NCBI GenBank assembly: GCA_012295275.1
Contig: CM022679.1
Location: 26,176,974 to 26,189,473 of the forward strand
Direction: 5' to 3'
Length of the DNA: 12,500 nt
Source: Chrysomallon squamiferum
Taxonomy: Eukaryota > Mollusca > Gastropoda > Neomphalida > Peltospiridae
Shown here: positions 1 to 7,728 of the stretch, piece by piece
Layout: every line of letters begins with the position of its first letter
Numbering within the stretch: position 1 is the stretch's first letter
Made by a program: the position numbers and the translations under genes
Notes under the pieces: model-generated
What the model was told of the DNA's origin: nothing
The model's input: only the letters and a program-made list of their open reading frames with translations
Database searches by the model: none

Positions 1-93
1 CTTTTTTTTTCTTTCTTTCTTTCTTTCTTTTTTTTTTTTTTTTGAATAACATTAAGAAAGAAAAAGTTTTTTTTTTTTTTTTTTTTTTTTTTT
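1..93. repeat. Poly-T and (CTTT)n tract
   Basis: T runs and CTTT units at 1-43 and a 27-T run at 67-93. From 94 to about 425 the sequence is T-rich and low in complexity, and I see no gene there. Confidence 0.9.
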
Positions 94-427
94 CCTTTTT
101 GAATACAGATGTAATGTTAATAAACTTAGAAATGCGATTTTAATAAACTTAGCCATGTCTTTCTTTTTTTTTTCTTTTGAAATGATTTTTCTGAGAGTTT
201 GATTCTTCATAATTTGTTTGTTTCTTTCCTGTGAGCTTTATGAATATTATTATTGTTGTTTCTTTTCTTTTCTGTCTTCTTCTTTTTTGTTGTTAATTGA
301 AATGGAAATATTTATTCATTAGGGTTATTTTCAGATTATTATATCTCAGATTATTTAAAAAGTTTATTTTTATTGTAACACTCTCTAAAGATAGATATAC
401 TTTTCATGAATTTTTAAATCAAAATAT

Positions 428-459
428 TGCTACTACTGCTACTTCTGCTGCTGCTGCTG

Positions 460-539
<80 letters not shown>
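428..539. repeat. Compound trinucleotide array (TGC)n(TAC)n(AAT)n
   Basis: A run of GCT/TGC, then ACT, then AAT units. The open frame across it (297-602) is poly-Ala/Thr/Asn, an artefact of the repeat. Confidence 0.9.
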
Positions 540-619
540 TCTATACCGATATTATTGAAACGTCTACCAAATAAAATGAAACAAAAATTTAAATTACACT
601 GATAAAAACACTGTTAGAC

Positions 620-696
620 AGATTGACATAAGTAGATAGATTTATAGAGAAATAGACAGATAGATAACTGATAGTAGCAACTCCTCTCCTTTATTC

Positions 697-752
<56 letters not shown>

Positions 753-764
753 TACTACTACTAC
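620..764. repeat. Imperfect (GATA)n then (TTA)n(CTA)n array
   Basis: Scattered GATA/GACA units at 620-670, then TTA units from about 700 to 749 passing into ACT units to 764. A short (CAA)n follows at about 846-861. Confidence 0.85.
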
Positions 765-910
765 AGCTATTACTGTTTCTTTCATTACTTATAACTATTA
801 ATTAATATAAATCAAGTTCAGATATTGCTTTCCCTTTAAATCAATAACAACAACAACAACAAAATTATTAATATATTTCTCTTTTTCTTCTTTTTCCTTT
901 TTTTTTTTTT

Positions 911-1205
911 AAATGGCAAGAAACTTGATACGGTTGTGGTGTGCGGTTATGTTAACTAACGGAATGATGTACGAACGCTTCTAAACATATCACCGAATTT
1001 TCTGCCAAGTGCGTAAATCTCCGATTGCGTAATTCCAAAACAAATTCGTCATGATCAAAACCGTCCATTACATGTCAACTGCAGCTTACAAGCACAACAC
1101 GTACTAGCAGCGCATGTAATTGCACGACGTTTCCCGTTTTGCGCCACTGCGGCCATGCGTCGATTCGTGAAATAAGCACGTCGCTATTGCATGCAATTAC
1201 CTCTT
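911..1205. other. Single-copy CpG-bearing intronic island 1 (candidate regulatory element)
   Basis: Balanced base composition between low-complexity blocks, with many CpGs and stops in all frames. It holds a perfect 12-bp palindrome ATTGCATGCAAT (1186-1197) and a 9-bp inverted pair, GTAATTGCA (1116-1124) and TGCAATTAC (1192-1200). These are homeodomain- and POU-like cores. I see no gene. Confidence 0.4.
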
Positions 1206-1274
1206 CTTATTTTTATTATTTTTTTTTTTTTTATTTTTATTTTTATTTTTATTTTTTTTTTTTTTTTTTTTTTT
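1206..1274. repeat. T-rich (ATTTTT)n and 23-T run
   Basis: ATTTTT units around 1232-1252, ending in a 23-T run at 1252-1274. Confidence 0.9.
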
Positions 1275-1467
1275 CTTGATTTGTAAATCAATCAAACTCA
1301 AATTGCCAACGCAACCGTCTCTGGAAGCCACGCCTCCTTCCACACAAATCAAAAATAACATTGCTGGGGTTTGCTTGTTTATTTCTCGAGTTTCCGTTCA
1401 ACGACGTATGCTGGTGGTTTTTTTTTTTTTTTTTTTAATCACGATATTACGGAGACGATGGGAATCC

Positions 1468-1500
<33 letters not shown>

Positions 1501-2098
1501 CCATCGACTTTAATGCAATTGAGACAAGACAATTGAATAAAATCGCTTGTAATCGTATGAAACAGAGATTTTTTTTTAGTATTTCCCCGCGGAGAAATCG
1601 TTTTTGCGATTGGCAAACTTGATGACGTACCAAGGCAGATTTCTTTTCTGAAGCCTGGAAAAACTCGACGCTTTTCGGCGGCGTCAAGCCACATGTAACC
1701 AAAAGCTATTGAAGATGATTATTTTTATTTTATTTTTTTTTTTTTTTTCCGCGGCTGTCGTATTAGAGTCTCCGATAGATTGCAGACAATCAGCTCCAAA
1801 TGAAATCTTCCAGTAATTCGCGGTAATGCCGGGTTGCGCTGTCGAAAGATGATAAAAGATAACGCGAATCCCTGATGCCGAAAATTAACTCGAGACGTTT
1901 CTGCGCGTTGCATCTCCCTCGCCTGCAGCCCGCGGCAGTGACGGCGTAACGAGGTCGAACTGCTGGAAATTGTGAAAGCTAACAAATGAATGAAGTCCTT
2001 TCCGTTGTTTTCTAATTGTTTAATAGCTCTTCAACGAACTGATATCACAGCAGCCAAGTAGCAAGTCATCCATTAGCAAATATTTTCTATTCTTTTAT
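1275..2098. other. Single-copy intronic island 2, broken by poly-T tracts
   Basis: Unique sequence with good CpG content, interrupted by T runs at 1418-1436, 1469-1498 and 1734-1748. At 1850-1862 two GATA-type motifs (TGATAA and AGATAA) lie side by side. The open frame on the minus strand at 1725-1985 has no recognisable domain and runs into poly-Lys from the T tract, so I do not call it a gene. Confidence 0.35.
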
Positions 2099-2221
2099 AA
2101 AAAAAAAAAAAAAAAACTTTGTGTCATTGGTTTTAGTTTCCCTGTCACGACATATTCTGGGTTTATTTTCTTAATGTGGGATTTTTTTTTTGTTGGTATA
2201 TACTCCTTTCATTTGTATTAT

Positions 2222-2428
<207 letters not shown>

Positions 2429-2529
2429 GAGCTGAAACGTAATCACTATACGACGTGCTTGCTGCATACATAATACATCCAAACACACGCACCTACACAT
2501 ACACAGATAAAACAACACACACACACATT

Positions 2530-2900
2530 ATAACCGATGCTCAATCATACAGACATAAAACATGATCTCTTACAAATGCATGCATTAACATGGCTAGATA
2601 CGTGCGAGTTTATAAATAATAAAATTAGATTGCCATCCTGCATATTACCACGAGCAAGGAGAGTCGAGGCAGCTGTAACTAATGCGGACACGTTTGATGT
2701 TAACTTGCTATTATGGCGAAGGATCAAATAAAATTCCGTATTCAGTTTCAATCTCTAATCAAGTGCAGTCGGCGAACTGCAGTAGTTAGTGTAGGCGTGT
2801 CAACGGCGTCGAATAGAATTTTTACATTAACTAATCAGTGTGGTTAAGTCATCGACGTTGTGTCAAGCAGAATCTGGGATCGGAACCCGTGTGAAAATTT
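2530..2900. other. Single-copy stretch, no gene seen
   Basis: Unique moderately AT-rich sequence between the CA-rich tract and a (TTA)n array. It includes ATGCATGCATTAA at 2576-2588. Short open frames on both strands overlap each other and show no domain. Nothing specific can be assigned. Confidence 0.3.
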
Positions 2901-2901
2901 G

Positions 2902-2904
<3 letters not shown>

Positions 2905-2959
<55 letters not shown>

Positions 2960-3050
2960 TATATTATATATTATGTGGGTTGTTTTTTTTTTTTGGGGAA
3001 GGGATTTTTATGGTTTTTTTTTTTTTGTTTGTTTTTTGTTTTATTTTTTA
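2905..3050. repeat. (TTA)n, (AT)n and T/G-rich tract
   Basis: TTA units at about 2905-2942 pass directly into AT units to about 2972. A T-rich block with G interruptions follows. Confidence 0.9.
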
Positions 3051-3060
3051 AAATATAATT

Positions 3061-3766
3061 AATATCTTCATCAGTTATATCCACTCAATATTAAATTATG
3101 TGAAATGATTGTGAAAATGAAATCGAAAAATACAAATATATTTGATAAATGAAATGCAGTTTATTTGCATTGTTTAATGTAAATAGGTAAAAAATCTAGA
3201 ATACGTAGAAAACATTCCGTTAAACTAGCTTCCGTACAGTTTGTAACACTATTTCATCGCCAGCTTCATTGTTACGAACACGTTAAGAGGTGAGAGTAGG
3301 ACAAATCCATATAAAGTGGTTAATTCCCCCACTAATCCTTTCATGTATCGGCTTTTATTACGTTTTATAGTCGTACATGTTACCGAGTTCACCCGAACTT
3401 TGCGACATACGGAATTTTTATCGCTTCTCGCTCTGCTTAACCATTACATCGGTGCTCTTTAAAACGAGGAGGAAAAGCGCATATGTTACAAACGTTAACT
3501 ACGACCCATGCATGAACGGTTCATCGGTTTTTGTTTCTTTCTGTCGTTTTTTTTTTTTTTTTTTATTAAGGCATCTTCTAAATTTACCCAAGTTACATAT
3601 ACACGCTTTTGTGATTTAATATCCTCTTTGAAGGCAGTCCGCTGAAATCCCGCAGAAATTTACTCCAGTAAGTACAGGTAAAATGAAGCCGCCATTTAGC
3701 AGCGTCATCGGGTGGCGATTATTATACACCAAGGGGAGTAATTCTACGCATGACGACCAGTTGTCG

Positions 3767-3770
<4 letters not shown>
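3061..3770. other. Single-copy stretch with YY1-like site, no gene seen
   Basis: AT-rich at first, better balanced from about 3180. It contains a T run (3547-3564) and GCCGCCATTT at 3688-3697, a close match to the YY1 consensus. GTAAGT and GGTAAAA donor-like strings at 3669-3680 have no open coding frame ending at them. I see no gene. Confidence 0.3.

Positions 3771-3799
<29 letters not shown>
3771..3799. repeat. 29-T homopolymer
   Basis: An uninterrupted T run between two unique sequences. Confidence 0.95.
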
Positions 3800-3801
<2 letters not shown>

Positions 3802-4013
3802 CGTTGGGCATGATTAATTGAAGACGCTGGTGAAGAAACAAGTTTAATTTTCACGCCGACAGATATCTTAATATATTGGATTAGCGCGGAAAGAAACTGA
3901 TATCGTTGATTTTTTTAAATACTTTTTCGTTTTTAGTATTAAGGATGTTATTTATACAATAACTGCATCATGTCTTTATAGCATAAAATAATAACACCAA
4001 AGACAGAGAAAAT

Positions 4014-4014
<1 letters not shown>
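3800..4014. other. Short single-copy stretch, nothing recognised
   Basis: Unique sequence after the 29-T run. It has a homeodomain-like ATTAATTG (3812-3819) and CpG-bearing patches up to about 3890, then turns AT-rich. No gene or RNA is recognisable. Confidence 0.25.
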
Positions 4015-4053
<39 letters not shown>

Positions 4054-4190
4054 TGATGATGATAATAATGATATCAATTTAGCATTAAAAAAGAAAAAAA
4101 AAACACAACAACCAAACAACAGTTATAATATTAAAACAGCACATTAACAACAGAGTAATAATGATGATGATGAGGATGATGATGATGATG
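4015..4190. repeat. (TAA)n(TGA)n and (ATG)n arrays
   Basis: TAA units pass into TGA units at 4015-4073. After an A-rich spacer, ATG/GAG units occupy 4158-4190. Confidence 0.9.
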
Positions 4191-4200
4191 TTTCAAATAT

Positions 4201-4540
4201 GTAATCGGTAAATTGTTAAGTTTACTATCCCTATTTTGTTATTTTCCTAGATAGCTTTCACTAGCAGACAAAAATGGGAGAATTTGCACGCTGTTTTTAT
4301 TTGACGCAATGTAAAATTACGTTTTATTGTTTGAGAAATTAGCAATAAAAAGGATAACTGCAGTTGCTGGATGCCGTCGAATGCTGCTAATACATTTTTC
4401 ATTACCTCTCCATTTAACATACAACACAAAACAAATAATTAAAACTCATATTTGCTAAAGAAGAAGAAGAAGAAAAAAAAAAAAAAAAAAATAAATACTA
4501 ATAATAATTCGTTATTGAAACAGAAACACAATTAGGACAA
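4201..4540. other. AT-rich spacer, nothing recognised
   Basis: Unique AT-rich sequence with a (GAA)n/poly-A tract at 4457-4491. The minus-strand open frame at 4247-4429 has no recognisable domain and looks like chance. Confidence 0.3.
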
Positions 4541-4865
4541 GCTGTAAACTAATATTACATGTTATAAAACCACTCCGGCGTGAAGCCCTCAATCCGCCAT
4601 CGAATTATACCCAATTGTCCACGCACCATTATTTGCAGAACTTGTCTACGAAGAATGACAAGTTTTGTAAATCAGAAACCGCAGCCCATTAACGTGCGCA
4701 CACATTACGGTATGGCATGCGACCGACGTGGCCGTATTAAACCGCGTTACTGACATCAATCTGCGGACGCAGTCCCAGCCAGCGATGTTTCAGAGGTAAA
4801 GAGCAAGTGATTCATTACTCTCCGGCAGTTAACACGTAGCACACTCTGGGGAACGATTTCTGCGA
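4541..4865. other. Single-copy CpG-bearing intronic island 3 (candidate regulatory element)
   Basis: A compact, balanced-composition block with many CpGs, stops in all frames and sharp repeat borders. Visible patches include CGGCGTGAAG (4576-4585), which has the GCGTGA core that Pax2/5/8 paired domains prefer, CCATTATTTGCAG, and GGTATGGCATGCGACC. The Pax-type core raises possible autoregulation, but one short match is weak. Confidence 0.4.
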
Positions 4866-4867
4866 CG

Positions 4868-4960
4868 TTTTTATTTTTATTTTTATAACAAATTTTTATT
4901 TTATTTTATTTTATTTATTTATTTATAAATATTGCCGACGTTTTTTTTTTTTTTTTTTTT
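4868..4960. repeat. (TTTTA)n/(TTTA)n tract and 20-T run
   Basis: TTTTA and TTTA units from 4868 to about 4928, then a 20-T run at 4941-4960 that borders island 4. Confidence 0.9.
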
Positions 4961-5598
4961 GATGAAATGACGTGATGACGCCCAGTCTCGGGGACCAGTC
5001 ATTGTAGAAGCCCCACTAGCTCTGCACAATAATTGGTCCCCAGGGGAAGAGGCCCCGAGTAATTTAAGTCAGCTGATGATTTACAAATCTTTCCTCCATT
5101 TAATTAGCAAAGCTGACTTGTTTTGTCCCTCGGCTGCTACGGCAAATTGCCGAGTCCATTAGTGTGCGATAAAGCTCTGATTGTCTTAGGTTATCTGCTG
5201 TCGATCATCGCAGAAAGTCGCGTTAAAATAATCACACAGAAATAATATTATTTAGAGCAGGCGCGGCTGAATGGGGAGAGGAAATGGACTTTATTGTCGG
5301 CGTTTTATCTAATTTTCGTCTGTCACCCAACACAACGATGCGGCGGCAATAGAGACCAGTAACCCAATCAGCTCGCAGCCATGGGGTGGAAGCATTCAAT
5401 TCTGCTCGCCGTCTCAATTTACAACAATTTCATTAAGTGCTGTGATCTGCTCGCTGAAATAACCGCCGTACTTCGGCCCTCGTCGACGACGACAAGCTTT
5501 CAACTCGTCTACGAATCTCCGGCTCGAAAAAAAACAAACACACAAAAACACAAACACTTGACGAACTGGAGAGCGAAGACAACGCCGCTCACAGCAAG

Positions 5599-5600
<2 letters not shown>
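4961..5600. other. Single-copy intronic island 4 with nested inverted repeats (strongest enhancer candidate)
   Basis: The longest repeat-free, CpG-bearing block in the intron. It opens with TGACGTGATGACG (CRE/AP-1-like). Inverted pairs are GGGGACCA/TGGTCCCC (4990-4997, 5034-5041), CTCGGGG/CCCCGAG (4987-4993, 5053-5059), AAGTCAGCT/AGCTGACTT (5066-5074, 5111-5119) and CGGCAA-A-TTGCCG (5140-5152). An E-box CAGCTG (5070-5075) and a homeodomain core TTTAATTA (5099-5106) lie between them. The plus-strand open frame at 5381-5698 has no known domain and runs into poly-Phe from a T tract. Confidence 0.45.
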
Positions 5601-5603
<3 letters not shown>

Positions 5604-5642
<39 letters not shown>

Positions 5643-5729
5643 TAGATTTGAGGCGAGTTCGGAGAAAAAAAAACAAATCCGAGAAATCTAAATTTTAAAT
5701 AAAATTAAAAAAGAAAAGAAAAGAAAAAA
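5604..5729. repeat. 35-T run followed by A-rich tract
   Basis: An uninterrupted T run at 5604-5638, then A-rich sequence from about 5664 with AAAAG units to 5729. Confidence 0.9.
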
Positions 5730-5749
5730 GCCGAGAGCTATTTATGCTT

Positions 5750-5765
5750 GCAGCGCCATCTGTTG
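5750..5765 (-). promoter_or_regulatory. CTCF-like motif, - orientation (YY1-like overlap)
   Basis: The + strand reads GCAGCGCCATCTGTTG. Its complement, CAACAGATGGCGCTGC, contains AGATGGCGCT, which fits the insect-style CTCF core AG-A/G-T-GGCGC. It points away from the + strand copy about 175 bp downstream, making a divergent pair. CGCCATCT also resembles a YY1 site, so assignment is uncertain. Confidence 0.35.
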
Positions 5766-5924
5766 TTGAGCTGTCAACTCGGAAGGGAAGATAAACACAA
5801 ACTCGTCTGTTTATACTAGGGGGATAATAATATATTCGTCGCATCGATTTCGCCGAACCCACACGATTTCGTCCACGATTGTTTTTTCTGCCAGGTTACG
5901 CCGCCTACAGAAATAACGCGGTTG

Positions 5925-5940
5925 TCAGCAGGGGGCGCTA
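5925..5940 (+). promoter_or_regulatory. CTCF-like core motif, + orientation
   Basis: The sequence GTCAGCAGGGGGCGCTAT (5924-5941) contains CAGCAGGGGGCGCTA, which matches the well-known bilaterian CTCF core (C-A-x-C-A-G-G-G-G-G-C-G-C-T-A) at nearly every informative position. It lies about 1.2 kb upstream of the penultimate Pax exon in a single-copy island. Occupancy is not shown by sequence alone. Confidence 0.5.
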
Positions 5941-6016
5941 TTTGGAAGGGGGAATGAATGGAACGGTAATTCATCTCGATCTCTGCGCACGGAAGTCAGA
6001 TCTGTGTTGGTGTTGA

Positions 6017-6041
6017 AACAATGGCGCGAAAATATGCAAAT
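6017..6041 (+). promoter_or_regulatory. SOX-like motif plus perfect octamer (POU) motif
   Basis: AACAATGG at 6017-6024 fits the SOX HMG consensus, and ATGCAAAT at 6034-6041 is the perfect POU octamer. Nine bases, close to one helical turn, separate them. SoxB/POU pairs are common in neural enhancers, where Pax2/5/8 is also expressed. Function is inferred. Confidence 0.35.
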
Positions 6042-6188
6042 AAAATAGAGAAAACAAGTGTCGGGTTTCACATCTGATGGAAGCGACACGCTTGGCTGAT
6101 TCAGTTTTAGAATTTAACGAGTTAGAATTTTCACAGCGCACCGTCCAGATTCTTCATCTTTGCCGATAGATCTTTCACATGAGAAATA

Positions 6189-6196
6189 CTATTATT

Positions 6197-6227
<31 letters not shown>

Positions 6228-6361
6228 CCGTCATCAGTAGTAGTAGTAGTAATTCAATATTTTGCGTACTGAATGACGTAAAACGCCAAATAAATAAAGA
6301 ACGAAAGAAAGAAAGAAAAAAATGTAGCAAATTTAATTCAAAGGAAATACTGAATATTCGC

Positions 6362-6410
<49 letters not shown>
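6189..6410. repeat. (ATC)n, (TAG)n, (GAAA)n and (AAT)n arrays
   Basis: ATC units from about 6195 to 6227, TAG units to about 6251, GAAA units near 6302-6320, and AAT units at 6362-6410. Open frames across these are poly-Ile or poly-Asn artefacts. Confidence 0.9.
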
Positions 6411-6411
<1 letters not shown>

Positions 6412-6416
6412 ATGAT

Positions 6417-6789
6417 GAATGCATGACATTTTTTCAAAATAATAACTACATTACTATTACTGTCTTTTTAAAATCTCCCAGAATATAAAATTTAATTCAG
6501 TTTCTAAAAGTCGATGACGTTTAATCATTTGGAAATATCCTTACAACCACTGAAGGGTCATACAACACTAGGACGTGTCACATTTAGAAAGTCAGTGAAC
6601 TGTGATCTTTACATTTTTATTAACTGTAAAATGTCTCTTCGTTACCAAAGCCTGGTGAAAATGTAACATCACGGAGTTACTGGTTTTATGCAAAAGGATT
6701 TAAAGGAGTCCAAGTGAAATTAGGATGGGCTTAGCAAATCCAGTCAACAATTAAATTTATTTTATACTATTATTATTTAATGAATTCAT
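6417..6789. other. AT-rich spacer, nothing recognised
   Basis: Unique AT-rich sequence with no open frame, repeat structure or motif cluster that I can support. Confidence 0.3.
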
Positions 6790-6791
6790 AT

Positions 6792-6834
<43 letters not shown>

Positions 6835-6835
6835 T
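6788..6835. repeat. (TTTA)n array
   Basis: Perfect TTTA units about 270 bp before the Pax exon. Between here and the acceptor is AT/TC-rich intron sequence with nothing else recognised. Confidence 0.9.
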
Positions 6836-7072
6836 GTTTATTTTATCATTGGTCGTTCTGCGCACCGCTAGGAATTTTCGAACGAATTGACGAGCGAGCA
6901 CCTTATTTCATTTTATTTCATTTTTTTCTTTCTTCTTTCCCCTTTTGATTATTGTGTTTATTCTTTCTTTCTCATTTCAGTGTTTGTTCTAAACTTCTGT
7001 TCTATCATCCTACCTCTTGTCATGCCATGAATAAATTTACCGAGTATTATTATCAGCTAAAGATTTTCTGTT

Positions 7073-7107
7073 TTAACTGATGACATTTTTTTGTTTCCTT
7101 CTAGCAG
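7073..7107 (+). promoter_or_regulatory. Branch point region, polypyrimidine tract and NAGNAG acceptor
   Basis: Two branch-point-like pentamers, TTAAC at 7073-7077 and CTGAT at 7077-7081, lie about 24-31 nt before the acceptor. A T-rich tract (7084-7102) follows. The acceptor is a tandem TAG (7102-7104) and CAG (7105-7107). Use of the first AG adds three bases and so one residue. With the second AG, an upstream A would give Ser-Glu-Tyr, as in vertebrate PAX genes, and an upstream G would give Gly-Glu-Tyr. Confidence 0.7.
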
Positions 7108-7212
7108 GTGAATACGCCACCTACAACTCAGTCCCCTATTCTCAGTATGGAGCTAGCCCCTATGCTGACCCTTCCTGGACAATGCGCTATGGAGCACCTG
7201 GGAGTATTTTAA
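7108..7212 (+). CDS. Pax2/5/8: Pax-2/5/8 penultimate coding exon (C-terminal regulatory tail, first part)
   Basis: Internal exon of a paired-box transcription factor of the Pax-2/5/8 class, a nuclear DNA-binding regulator of neural, sensory and excretory development. Seen: a pyrimidine-rich acceptor tract ends in CTAGCAG at 7101-7107, and the exon ends before a consensus donor GTAAGT at 7213. The frame is phase 1 to phase 1: 34 whole codons from GAA at 7110 to TTA at 7211, with split codons at each end. The peptide starts EYATYNSVPYSQYG, continues through PYADPSW (Trp at 7176-7178) and ends PGSIL. It is rich in Tyr, Ser and Pro. Established: vertebrate PAX2/5/8 have an EY/EF-S-G-N ... Y-x-E/A-W-R-F ... 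LL stretch just before the PYYY block, within the C-terminal activation/inhibitory region. Order and spacing match here. The paired domain, octapeptide and partial homeodomain must lie upstream of the window. The exon could start at 7105 if the first AG is used. Confidence 0.88.
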   Translation: MNTPPTTQSPILSMELAPMLTLPGQCAMEHLGVF

Positions 7213-7328
7213 GTAAGTAGTGAAACCACTGAATATTACTACTGTCATTTCTTTTAGTATTATTACTGTCATTACTTTTTTTATTATTATTACTATTGTT
7301 ATTATTATTATTGTTATTGTTATTGTTA

Positions 7329-7363
<35 letters not shown>

Positions 7364-7728
7364 GTCATTGTTAGTATTGTTATTATTACTTTTATTATTA
7401 TGGTCATTGTTAGTATTGTTATTATTACTTTTATTATTAGTATTATTATTATTACTATTGTTATTATTATTGTTATTGCTATTGTTATTGTTAGTATTAT
7501 TATTGTTATTGTTATCTTTATTGATATTTTATTGTTATTATTATTGTTATTGTTATATTGATTGATATTTTATTGTTATTATTATTATTATTTTTATTGT
7601 TATTGTTATTTTTATTATTATTGTTATTGTTATTTTTATTGATATTTTATTATTATTATTGTTAGTTAATATTATTCTTATTTTAATTGTTGTTGTTGTT
7701 GTTATTATTATTTATTTATTTTTTCCAG
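7213..7728 (+). other. Pax2/5/8: Last intron of Pax-2/5/8 (516 nt), almost all TTA/TTG triplets
   Basis: It starts with the consensus donor GTAAGTAG and ends with TTTTTTCCAG. From about 7256 to 7710 it is nearly all TTA and TTG triplets with rare ACT, GTC and TTT interruptions, and it is strikingly poor in C on the transcript strand. Retaining the intron reads Ser-Lys-stop right after the exon (TAG at 7218-7220). Apparent poly-Leu and poly-Ile open frames inside it are repeat artefacts. Confidence 0.85.

Larger units (their letters stand above)
5731..6180. other. Single-copy intronic island 5 with CTCF-like and SOX/POU motifs
   Basis: Balanced, CpG-bearing unique sequence between an A-rich tract and an (ATC)n array. 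It carries the divergent CTCF-like pair and the SOX/octamer pair annotated separately, plus a small hairpin GTTGA-GCTG-TCAAC at 5765-5778. No coding frame is evident. Confidence 0.45.

Noticed and set aside
311-336. TTAGGG telomere-like hexamer and acceptor-like TTTTCAG
   Set aside because: It is a single hexamer with no tandem copies, and no coding sequence follows the acceptor-like string.
1138-1158. GCGCCACTGCGG as a third CTCF-like motif
   Set aside because: The core spacing is one base short of the CTCF consensus.
1725-1985. 86-codon minus-strand open frame in a balanced-composition island
   Set aside because: No domain is recognised, its C-terminal end is poly-Lys from the T tract, and other frames are similarly open. 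Non-coding regulatory sequence is likelier.
3571-3669. Possible small exon between a poly-T/AAG acceptor and a GTAAGT donor
   Set aside because: The frame I read from the acceptor-like site hits a stop before the donor, and the peptide resembles nothing in Pax.
5381-5698. 105-codon plus-strand open frame
   Set aside because: It has no recognisable domain, ends in poly-Phe from a T run, and lies in an intron. It shows no sign of coding.
6179-6415. Poly-Ile/Asn open frames and possible CRISPR-like regular repeats
   Set aside because: They are simple trinucleotide arrays without spacers.
7153-7565. Poly-Ile/poly-Leu 'membrane' proteins
   Set aside because: These are translations of the TTA/TTG-rich last intron and do not represent real membrane segments.
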